Assembly (NCBI GenBank): GCA_001275005.1
Contig: JWZX01002359.1
Location: 1 to 22,558, forward strand
Source: Chrysochromulina tobinii
Taxonomy: Eukaryota; Haptophyta; Prymnesiales; Chrysochromulinaceae
Direction: 5' to 3'
Length of the DNA stretch: 22,558 nt
The translations under genes were made by a program, and so were the position numbers. The notes beneath the pieces were generated by a model. It made no database searches, was not told the DNA's origin, and saw only the letters and a list, made by a program, of their open reading frames with translations. Below, piece by piece: positions 11,801 to 18,381 of the stretch. The first letter of the stretch is position 1. Every line of letters begins with the position of its first letter.

Positions 11801-14800
11801 TCGCTCTGCTTCTCGCCCGTCGGCGTCAAGTTCTCGCAGCGCGCGCAGAAGTTCCCCGGCCTCATCAACGGCACCACGATCGACTGGTTCCTCACGTGGC
11901 CCGAGGAGGCGCTCACCGACGTGGCGACCGCCTTTATCGGCTCCTTCGACGCGCTCCAGGGCGACTCGGCGGTGCGCGGCAAGCTCATCAAGCACATGGC
12001 GGCTGTGCAGGCGGGCATGAACGACGCGTGCGAGCAATTCTTCGAGCGCTACCGGCGCAAGACGTACGTGACGCCCAAGTCGTACCTCGGCTTCATTGAG
12101 GAGTACAAGGGCGTGTACGTGCGAAAGCTCGAGAGCGTCAAGGTGCTCGCCGACTCGATCAACACGGGTCTCGACAAGCTTCGCGACGCGGCGGCCGACG
12201 TCGAGAAGATCAAGATCGAGGTGCGCGAGAAGGAGAAGACGCTCATCGTTGCACAGGAGAAGGGCGCTATCATGCTCCAGGAGATCACGGCCTCGACCGC
12301 CAAGGCCGAGAAGAAGAAGGCCGAGGTGCAGGCGGTCAAGGACACGCTCGGCTCCGAGGCGGCCGTCATCGGCCAACAGAAGGACGACGTAGAGAAGGAC
12401 CTGCTGGCGGCCAAGCCCGCGCTCGACGACGCCGAGAACGCGCTCAAGGCCATCACGGCCAAGGACATTGGTCTGCTCAAGCAGCTCAAGATGCCCCCCG
12501 ACCTCGTGAAGCGTACGTTCGACGTCGTGCTCATCCTCTTCCAAAAGGAGATCAGCCCCGTCGCCGCCGAGACGGTCGAGACCAAGCGTGGCCAGGTGCT
12601 GCAGCTCGTGGGCTCGTGGCCGTTTGCACTGACCATGATGGCCGACATTGGCTTCCTGGGCGCGCTCGAGAAGTTCAACAAGGATGCGATCAACGACGAG
12701 ACCGTCGAGCTGCTCTACCCATACCTGAGCGCGCCCGACTTCACGCCCGACGATGCGCGCAAGGTCGCCTCCGCGCTCGCCGGCCTGTGCTTGTGGGCGC
12801 GTTCGATGGCGCTCTACGTCGACATCGCCAAGGTGGTGAAGCCCAAGATGGAGAGCCTCGCGCAGGCCGAGTCGAAGCTCAAGAACGCCAACGCCAAGCT
12901 TGCGAAGGCGCAGGGCGAGCTCGACCAGGTCGCACGGGAGCTCGACGAGATGACCATGCAGTTCAACCAGGCGCTCGCCACCAAGCAGGCGCTTCAGGAC
13001 GATGCCGACGCATGCAACAAGAAGATGGAGGCGGCCAACCGCCTCATCGGCGGCCTCGCCGGAGAGCGCTCCCGCTGGGAGGAGTCGTCCGCCGGCTTCG
13101 CCGACGAGATCCGCCGGCTTGCGGGCGACGTGGCGCAGGCGTGCGCCTTCATCACGTACGTCGGCCCGTACAACGCCGAGTTCCGCAAGCACCTGCAGAC
13201 GAAACTCTTTGCGGCCGATTGCATCCAGAAGGGCGTGCCGTGCACCGATGACCTCGGCGTCTCGCTCTTCCTCGTCGACGCGGGCACCATCGGCGACTGG
13301 AACCTCGAGGGCCTGCCCTCGGATGATCTCTCTGTCGAGAACGGCATCATGGTGACGCGCTCGAAGAAGTGGCCGCTCATGATCGACCCGCAGTCGCAGG
13401 GCATGGGCTGGATCAAGAGCCGCGAGGCGAAGAATGGCATCAAGTCGACGCAGCTCATCGACAAGCGCTTCCGTAACCACCTTGAGGACTGCATGGCCTT
13501 TGGCAACCCGATGATCATCGAGAACGTGGAGACGGAGATCGACCCGGTGCTCGACCCGGTGCTCAACAAGGAGATCCAGCGCAAGGGCCGCAACCTGATC
13601 ATCCAGCTGAGCGATAAGGAGTGCGAGTACTCGGAGACCTTCTCGCTCGTGTTGTGCACGAAGCTCACCAACCCGCACTACTCGCCCGAGATCTTTGCGC
13701 AGCTCACGATCATCAACTTCACCGTCACCATGGGCGGCCTCGAGCAGCAGCTCCTGTCGCGCGTGGTGCAGATGGAGCGGCCGGAGCTCGAGGAGCAGAA
13801 GAAGAAGCTCGTCGAGGAGGTCAACTCGAACAAGAAGATCCTCAAGGGCCTCGAAGACGATCTGCTCTACCGCCTCGCCAACTCGACCGGCAACCTGCTC
13901 GACGACGTCGAGCTCATCGAGGTGCTCTCCAAGTCCAAGATCACCGCCGTCCAGGTCAACGAGAAACTCACCACCGCCGTCGACACGGACATCCGCATCA
14001 ACACGGCGCGCGAGGAGTACCGGCCCGCCGCCCGCCGCGGCGCGCTCCTCTACTTCATGGTCGTCGACATGGCCTCGATCAATAACATGTACATGGTGTC
14101 GCTCCAGCAGTTCCTCGAGCTGCACGACTTCTCGGTCAACCACTCCGAGAAGGCGCCGATCGCCGCCAAGCGCATCATCAACATCATGGACTACATGACC
14201 AACTACGTGACGCGCTACATGCACCGCGGCCTCTTCGAGCGGCACAAGAAGATCTGGACGCTCATGCTCGCGATGAAGATCCAGCAGATTGCGGGCACCC
14301 TCTCGGCGACGTACGTGGGCAACCTGCTCAAGGCTGGTGGCGCTCTCGACGCCAAGTCCGAGAAGCCCGTGCCTGCCAAGTGGATGCCTGAGTCGGTGTG
14401 GCTGAACTGCATCGCGCTCTCGCGCACCGTTGGGATGCTGCGCGACCTGCCCGACAACCTCGAGCGCTTCAATGATCAGTGGAAGGCGTGGTACGATCAC
14501 GACGCGCCCGAGACGCAGCTCTTCCCCGACTACAACGAGCGGCTCGACCAGTTCGAGAAGATGCTTCTCGTGCGCGCCATCCGCGTGGACCGCGCGCTGC
14601 TGGCCGTCGACACGTACATCGCCTCGTCGCTCGGCCGTGACTATCTGCTCGTCGATCCGCTAGACATTGCCAAGGTGCACGATGAGGCGAGCGCGTACGT
14701 GCCGATGATCACCATCCTCTCGATGGGCTCCGACCCGACGGGCAAGATCCTCGACCTCGCGCGCAAGCGCAAGAAGCGAGTCGAGGGCATCTCGATGGGG

Positions 14801-16528
14801 CAGGGCCAGGAGCCGCCCGCGCGCAAGCTGCTCGAGGTGGGCATCACCGAGGGCATCTGGGTCATGCTCCAGAACTGCCACCTCGGCCTCTCCTTCCTCG
14901 GCGAGCTCACCGAGTGGGTCAAGGCGCTCCCGAAATTGGAAGACACGTCGCCGGGCTCGGTGCAGCCCGTCTTCCGCCTGTGGATCACCGCCGAGCCCAA
15001 CCCCGACTTCCCCATCGCGCTGCTGCAGCTCTCGATCAAGTTTACGAACGAGGCGCCCGCGGGCATCATGCTCGGCGTGCGCAACACGTACACGTGGCTC
15101 AACCAGGACATGCTCGACTCGGTCAGCGACCCGAAGTGGAAGACGATGCTCTTCGCGCTCGCCTTCATGCACACCATCGTGCAGGAGCGGCGCAAGTTCG
15201 GCCCGCTCGGCTTCAACATCCTGTACGAGTTCTCGCAGGCCGACCTCTCGGCGTGCGTCACGTACATGCAGAACCACCTCAACATGATGGAGGCCAAGCG
15301 ACGCCCCGTCGACTGGATCACGGTCAACTACATGGTGTGCGACGTGCAGTACGGAGGCAAGATCACGGACGATTGGGATCGGCGCCTCTTCAACACGTAC
15401 GGCAAGTCGTGGCTCGTCGAAAAGTGCCTCTCGCCCGACTTCAAGTTCGTGCCGGGCAACGACACGTACTTCATCCCGCCCTTCAGCCAGGAGATCGAGA
15501 CGTACCGCAAGTACATCGACTCCCTGCCTCTCGTTGACGACCCCGAGGTCTTCGGCCTGCACGGCAACGCCGACCTCGCGTACCGCACCGCGCAGGCTGC
15601 CACGACGCTCGGCACGATCCAGGACATCCAGCCCAAGGAGGGCGGCGGCGGCGGCGGTCTCACGCGCGAAGAGATTGTGCTCAACATGGTCGAGGACCTG
15701 CAGAAGAAGCTGCCGCCCAACTACAACGGCGAGGCGGTCAAGAACGGCATCAAGGTGCTCGGCGGCCTCGGCAAGCCGCTCAACATCGTCCTCAAGCAGG
15801 AGATCGACCGGATGCAGATGGTGCTCAACGCACTGCGCAAGGTCCTCTCGGACCTCAAGCTTGCGATCGCGGGCACCATCGTCATGTCGCCCATGCTCGC
15901 GGGCGCCGTCGACGCGCTCTTCGACGCCAAGGTGCCCGACCCGTGGGCCAAGGTCATGCCCGTATCGCTGCCGCTCCAGCCCCTGATTGGTGTGTGGTTC
16001 GCCAACATGCTCAACCGGGCCGAGCAGCTGACCACGTGGCTCCAGAACGGCCGCCCTCTGTGCTTTTGGCTCACCGGCTTCTTCAACCCGTCGGGCTTCC
16101 TCACCGCCTCGCGCCAGGAGGTGTGCCGCGCCCACTCCAAGGACGGCTGGGCGCTCGACGACTGCGTCAACACGTTCGAAGTCCTCAAGCAGGAGCGCGA
16201 CGACGTCAAGGCCGGCCCTGCCGAGGGCATCTACATTTACGGCCTCGCGCTCGATGGCGCGCGCTGGGACAAGGGGCGCAACGCGCTCACGGACTCGGAG
16301 CCCAAAGTGCGCTTCGCTCCCCTGCCTGTGCTCTGGATCTCGGCCACTGGCGAGAAGCGCAAGGCGGGCAAGGAGCTCTGGTACGAGTGCCCGATCTACA
16401 CGTGCCCGGCCCGTGCCGCGCACGGCACGCAGCTGCGCAACTACATCTCGATGGCCGAGCTGCGCTCCGAGGACCCCGTGAACAAGTGGACGTTGCGGGC
16501 CGTCTGCCTGCTCACGACCACGGACTAG
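2861..16528 (+). CDS. DNAH5: Axonemal dynein heavy chain, outer-arm gamma type (DNAH5/ODA2 family)
   Basis: A single 4555-codon frame that looks complete at both ends and fits axonemal heavy chains of about 4500-4600 residues. This is the ATPase motor that slides doublet microtubules in cilia. N-terminal tail region ~180-770; linker (DHC_N2) ~1260-1670. The AAA+ ring shows four P-loops: AAA1 GPAGTGKT (1861-1868) with Walker B CFDEFN near 1911, AAA2 GPSGTGKS (2147-), AAA3 GGPGTAKT (2486-) with CFIDD, and AAA4 GVGGSGKQ (2852-). The stalk coiled coils occupy ~3090-3205 and ~3330-3420 around the microtubule-binding domain (LKMPPDLVKRTFDVVL onward). AAA5, AAA6 and the C-terminal domain follow, ending in a typical YECPIY...NKWTLRAVCLL. 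The N-terminus, with IVASQL and no beta-chain signature, favours the gamma (DNAH5/DNAH8/ODA2) class, but subclass is less certain than family. A glycine run lies near 15640. Notably there is no intron. Confidence 0.95.
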   Translation: MSIKDDPRFKYISKIVASQLTTASLTVTPAMVNKAANATFLTEFFSAAEAPGYEPRMALLFYCQPMGGSAEPVVFMTDGSDVPLAGKCSYIVRSTAPNVAVKDVEMDCNFGSLSISSKDGNPMDTMAALIKELYFPLMTTNGFGYAKQMTADHRKKLIGDSQGFAHSLDKTLSELKLVVNLQAPDDKFAIESKPAAVMAAAANADFVIEFERVIKLWTDETEALLNEPELAQPKDGDDEDIGPRTELDWWKKRATKLNSIVDDLKTEKCQIVLLVLQQCKSRQLKKWRVINNAITDALNEAKDNVKYLATLDKYIDPLYMASPPDVHDSLSGLLNNLRMMHAIARYYATPERMTVLFTKITAQMIVNCRKWVTSKGALWDQDIGELLKSLNVCYSLFNEYRSEYEKTRDKLKEVPSSKQFEFSENIIFSKSNLFQRRIEKLIDLFTTVDQFTHLAKRDLEGLDGLMKNFFSMVGDFKRKPYDLFDFQLNQFDRDYLEFLANIHELESSLQGFINSSFEHITSTEAAMLLLDQLRHMLQRDTLKDDLESKRLTIFQHFLGDLEVVSRTYEKLKNNPPLTRNVPPVTGNVLWARQLMRRIEQPMQQFRNHQELMELKDSKKAVKVYNKIARTVVEFEALWELAWVRGIEAAKSGLQSTLFVRHPTTEKLYVNFDHQILELMKEAKCLRRLGHEIPESAKMVLMMEDKYKHHFNLLSYALVEYERTMANVPELLEALLKPHIAELTAVINPGLVTLTWTSMNISAFLQRFHSEMLRFNELVDKLKDIMANRLMRNQQMIATMPLVDMPDTAGGGAEGGLVPLDKFVDIQLKFSSGQMGILAAKNIEIERGFKDLIVQILDYPLSYVTDSVDATEIAKLADHFSTTTYKAVQDCTRGSLETLKGRVAAKSLANFLFMDNPLFEVFVEMTSTGAKMNPTLDEIQSAINSCVRAVLVCSKQLDVWENDDGHGSGKKVFDVVSREKDVVRQVLLLTGSLEGVKRQVYEYLQTFAKYDYLWKGNKKKEYEAFMSKEPTLEDFETELKKYDHVEQDILGIPQTHNIGALSLETGSLKTALSKEAQAWKKQYAKNLHAQAQLELAKSTEWMEKHTRYLKRELNDLDDVQLAMGYLAAIREKETMLDWEFGPIEEKYALLIKYNVDIPKEEIDQVGDLHYAWRKLKTAANNITESLGANQETFKKSLVRNVRMFVVDVAQFRSDFEANGPGVPGLPPLDANERLRKFQRLFDERERKNVAYSAGETLFGLPVTTYPELEKTKEELGLLAKLYDLFTTVLDTITGFNDMHWADVVGFTDTPKGPESNISIMVKKLEEFQLGIKKMPKELRGWDAYVELKKMVDDFLETLPLVEQLASPSLRARHWAALEKLTGKELHVTSDGFMLKDLLDAGILSVSEDVEEIAGSAVKELAIEGKLNDIANDWAVRALSFSPFKTRGNIMLNAGATAEMMEALEEAQMGLGSMLASRFVLPFKEMADMWVMNLSSIGETLEQWTAVQLMWQYLEAVFTSGDIAKQLPQESKRFQGIDKNWVKIMSKGNEVPNLVNYIVGNDTLQQLLPHMFEQLELCQKALSGYLDQKRAAFPRFFFVADATLLEVLSQGSNPQAIQPHLQSCFDSVVYADFNKKNKSQVDGLESGEGQSIKLVNVVNAEGNIEDWLGKLLREMQITVNRIICYAAADSEHMSTEELTHKYQAQVSLIGIQFKWTADSEDALYRAKAEKAIIKATNKKHQQRLTDLVAINMRPDQELRAFGKWTRKKVETMIVVDVHQRDVFVDIELHRVRDIEDFEWQKQARFYWDFDHDAAKISIADVDFHYTNEYLGVKERLVITPLTDRCYVTLSQALGMFLGGAPAGPAGTGKTETTKDMGCTLGKFVMVTNCGDQMDFRSLGNIYKGAAMAGLWSCFDEFNRINLDVLSVAAQQVGSVLMAVKMGAQMFQFTDGQTVNCDPAVGYFITMNPGYAGRQELPENLKSQHRGVTMMVPDRQIIMQVKLTGAGYIQNFVCGKKFNVLYRLCEEQLSKQAHYDFGLRNILAVLRTCGTSKRDAGKDPEGVLEPMLAMRTLRDMNLSNFVAEDVSLFLALIEDLFPGLKAPAMKHPLVEPAVKKAVDANNLQALPSWMLKIIQVYEMCLVRHSLMLVGPSGTGKSRIVQVLQQAFQSIVVPPDALVEAMIGQPQKFVTMNPKAILSGQMFGTMDVAAGEWHDGIFSQLWRRANKDRKNFTWLVLDGPVDAIWIENMNTVMDDNKLLTLANSDRIPMLRPNVTLHFEVEDLRNASPATVSRAGIIYVSEEDLGYMPYVTSWLTSRTKDGKDLTPIFDKYTAPLLNFIRIECQSKMSIANISLCTSCSTLLDALLGALDSTPNAAALERFVLYSMFTTMAGVLENKDREKVDKFLRTLTNNLPECEHPDTIFEFKIDTSNQSYPWVSWGALIPGWSFTAQPDQLGKQFASLLIPTIDSVRCEYNMGLSISQNRAVILVGGPGTAKTSIILSVLNAVDPIKVTFKKMSFSQATTPSIFQRQIESSVEKRQGKTFGPPNNKRMLCFIDDISMPLVNEWGDQITLEIVRMQIENRGFYSLDKPGEFTGIVDVLILGAMLHPGAGKNDIPNRAKRHFHVMNVTLPSNASINQIFGAMSSSFFGWSKDDAIKEMATNLVSMTISIWDRIKTKMLPTPAKFHYLFNLRDLSRVFQGIFNINVLETLTDSFMLLALWKHECMRVFSDKLVDKKDKAWFAKEIFVVLEPFASKFGPDIEKLQSQKDIYFVDFLRDADEDPETGELLPAPKVYEAMPYEQLNDARKKAVENMKRFNEAFKLLKMDLVFFHDALEHLCRITRLFALSRGCALLVGVGGSGKQSLTRLSSFICNATCFQITLTKTYNGNNLLEDFKPLYRRAGVTAKPTIFMLTDKEIKDEGFLEYFNIFLNTGELPNLFPRDEYDAIIGELREKYQAMYKGSEPTVDQLWAWFIERVRSNLHLSLCFSPVGVKFSQRAQKFPGLINGTTIDWFLTWPEEALTDVATAFIGSFDALQGDSAVRGKLIKHMAAVQAGMNDACEQFFERYRRKTYVTPKSYLGFIEEYKGVYVRKLESVKVLADSINTGLDKLRDAAADVEKIKIEVREKEKTLIVAQEKGAIMLQEITASTAKAEKKKAEVQAVKDTLGSEAAVIGQQKDDVEKDLLAAKPALDDAENALKAITAKDIGLLKQLKMPPDLVKRTFDVVLILFQKEISPVAAETVETKRGQVLQLVGSWPFALTMMADIGFLGALEKFNKDAINDETVELLYPYLSAPDFTPDDARKVASALAGLCLWARSMALYVDIAKVVKPKMESLAQAESKLKNANAKLAKAQGELDQVARELDEMTMQFNQALATKQALQDDADACNKKMEAANRLIGGLAGERSRWEESSAGFADEIRRLAGDVAQACAFITYVGPYNAEFRKHLQTKLFAADCIQKGVPCTDDLGVSLFLVDAGTIGDWNLEGLPSDDLSVENGIMVTRSKKWPLMIDPQSQGMGWIKSREAKNGIKSTQLIDKRFRNHLEDCMAFGNPMIIENVETEIDPVLDPVLNKEIQRKGRNLIIQLSDKECEYSETFSLVLCTKLTNPHYSPEIFAQLTIINFTVTMGGLEQQLLSRVVQMERPELEEQKKKLVEEVNSNKKILKGLEDDLLYRLANSTGNLLDDVELIEVLSKSKITAVQVNEKLTTAVDTDIRINTAREEYRPAARRGALLYFMVVDMASINNMYMVSLQQFLELHDFSVNHSEKAPIAAKRIINIMDYMTNYVTRYMHRGLFERHKKIWTLMLAMKIQQIAGTLSATYVGNLLKAGGALDAKSEKPVPAKWMPESVWLNCIALSRTVGMLRDLPDNLERFNDQWKAWYDHDAPETQLFPDYNERLDQFEKMLLVRAIRVDRALLAVDTYIASSLGRDYLLVDPLDIAKVHDEASAYVPMITILSMGSDPTGKILDLARKRKKRVEGISMGQGQEPPARKLLEVGITEGIWVMLQNCHLGLSFLGELTEWVKALPKLEDTSPGSVQPVFRLWITAEPNPDFPIALLQLSIKFTNEAPAGIMLGVRNTYTWLNQDMLDSVSDPKWKTMLFALAFMHTIVQERRKFGPLGFNILYEFSQADLSACVTYMQNHLNMMEAKRRPVDWITVNYMVCDVQYGGKITDDWDRRLFNTYGKSWLVEKCLSPDFKFVPGNDTYFIPPFSQEIETYRKYIDSLPLVDDPEVFGLHGNADLAYRTAQAATTLGTIQDIQPKEGGGGGGLTREEIVLNMVEDLQKKLPPNYNGEAVKNGIKVLGGLGKPLNIVLKQEIDRMQMVLNALRKVLSDLKLAIAGTIVMSPMLAGAVDALFDAKVPDPWAKVMPVSLPLQPLIGVWFANMLNRAEQLTTWLQNGRPLCFWLTGFFNPSGFLTASRQEVCRAHSKDGWALDDCVNTFEVLKQERDDVKAGPAEGIYIYGLALDGARWDKGRNALTDSEPKVRFAPLPVLWISATGEKRKAGKELWYECPIYTCPARAAHGTQLRNYISMAELRSEDPVNKWTLRAVCLLTTTD

Positions 16529-17108
16529 AGGCTGAGAAGGGACGCAGTTGTCGGACGCCTGGGGGGGGCAGGCCTGCTCGTAGAGCAGCGCCTCCTCCCG
16601 TTGCCCTCCCCCCTAGCCCTAGCCTCAACCCTGACCTCAGTCTTAGTACGATGACTGGCGTTGGGTTAGCTAGCGACTGCCGGGTGCGGAGGACGTTGCG
16701 TGTGCGCTCGCGTCGTGGGAACGAGAGAGAGCGAGTAAGTCGTGAGTCAGGCAAGAGTGGCTGAGTTCGGTTTGTTCGAGAGCGCGCTCTCCTCTCTCCG
16801 CCCACTGTATGTGTCTCGTCTGTGTCGTTGTTGTATCTGAGTTCTTGTATCGACTGCGCCCCTGTCCACACTTCACGACCGGCATTGAAGCAGCACACCA
16901 TAGACCTTACATAGACCATTAGCCGGATCAGATCTTCATCCGAACATTGCACTCCGGCGCGACTGCGCTCCGCGCGACGAGTCTCCCCACAAGCCACAAC
17001 CGACACAATCACGCTCCGGCCAGTCCTTAGCCGCGGTCGATAGCCGCGGACCACATCGCTACGCCCATACGTTCAGTATGCCGTATTAGTCTCGCTTAGT
17101 ATGCGCCC
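16529..17108. other. Convergent intergenic region (3' flanks of dynein and CPT2)
   Basis: 580 bases between two converging stop codons. It contains a G8 run just after the dynein stop (16561-16568), a small perfect hairpin (ctgctc-gta-gagcag, about 16574-16588), a pyrimidine-rich segment at about 16590-16650 and a purine tract (gagagagagcgag) near 16723-16735. The octamer agccgcgg occurs twice at 17029-17050. These would be 3' UTR and termination sequences. No AATAAA and no RNA gene was recognised. Confidence 0.5.
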
Positions 17109-18350
17109 TCACAAGCGCGCCTGCACCCCAGCCCCCGTGCCCGAGGCATCGAGGAGCGCCTGCACCGTGCCCAGCGCGCGTGCGAGCTCCTCGTTGAAGC
17201 GCCGTGCCGAGCGCGGCTTGTACGCGGAGGTGCAGAAGCGCAAGCTCTCCTGCGGCAGCTGGTACGAGACGCCATACCCCTGCGGGTGGACCGGCCCGAA
17301 GCCCGAGAGGACGAGGGTCGTCGGCGCGGTCAGCGTGCTCGTCGAGAGCTCATTGCCGCTCACCTGTGAAGAAGGGATCGCGCCGTGGTGAGCGCATGCA
17401 TGCAGGGCATGCAGTGCTCGTCGAGAGCTCATTGCCGCTCACCGCCGCGTAAGTTGGGTCGGTGAAGAGCGCCGGCTCGGGCGCCCCCCCCCGTGAAGCA
17501 GCCAGCCCACGCAGCGCGAACAAGTGGCGATCGAAGCCCATACCATCCGCCGCCTCACGCGAGATGCGGGTGTGCTGCGCGGCGGCGGTGCGGAGCAAGT
17601 CCGCCTGTGCCGCAACGTCATAGCCTGGCGTGACCACGGAACGCACCTGCACTCCAGACGCCATCGTGAGCCATCGGACGCACTCAGCCTCCATCCGAGG
17701 CAATCAGGCGCAATCAGGCGCAATCACCCCTGCGGCACTCAGCCTCATTCCGAGGCAATCAGCGGCGCTCCGGTGCAATCAGACGCAATCACCCATGCGG
17801 CCGGTGCAATCAGACGCAATCACCCATGCGGCCGGTGCAATCAGACGCAATCACCCATGCGGCCGGTGCAATCAGACGCAATCACCCATGCGGCCGCCTC
17901 GGCGGTCGCGGAGCGGATCGTTTCAGTTCGACCAGCGGAGAAGCGCGCCGTCGAGCACGACTCGTACCTGTGATGAGGGAGGCAATCAGTGATGAGGGAG
18001 GCAATCAGTGATGAGGGAGGCAATCAGTGGCAATCAGAGCACGACTCGTACCTGCGCACTCGGACGCAATCAAAATGCACTCGGACGCAATTAAAAATCA
18101 ATCAGACGCAATCAAACGCAATCAGAGTGCTCACGTGGAGCCGACTCTTCCTGCCACGCGATAGAAGGCGAGCTGCATGGCCGCCTGTACGGCGCCATCG
18201 GGCGGCACCCCCCATGCCTTGAGTCGCTCGGAACCCCACAGCGTCCAATGGAGATCGCTGATCTCGAGTGAGCTCCCAACGGCAGCGAAGGCGGCCGCGC
18301 TCGAGTCCCGCACGGCCGCCACCTCGGGGGGGATGTCAAACGGTAACTGA

Positions 18351-18381
<31 letters not shown>

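Noticed and set aside
11390-14500. Minus-strand open frame of 1036 codons opposite dynein
   Set aside because: Same codon-bias shadow over the AAA4-stalk region; no recognisable motif.
16608-16640. Telomere-like ccctagccctagcctcaaccctgacc
   Set aside because: Only two or three degenerate units in a pyrimidine-rich 3' flank; not a regular array, and the window is internal.
16512-17054. Minus-strand open frame in the convergent intergenic region
   Set aside because: No homology recognised, and it overlaps the dynein C-terminus. CPT2 ends at 17109 with a normal C-terminus, so it is not needed as an extra exon.
17771-17894. Perfect regularly spaced repeats that could suggest a CRISPR array
   Set aside because: The units are directly abutting 31-mers with no unique spacers, lie within a eukaryotic intron and overlap a splice junction; no cas genes are present.
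17524-17973. + strand open frame with repeated QSDAITHA-type peptides
   Set aside because: It is a translation of the CPT2 intron 6 minisatellite in a non-coding orientation. The minus strand carries conserved CPT2 exons on both sides.
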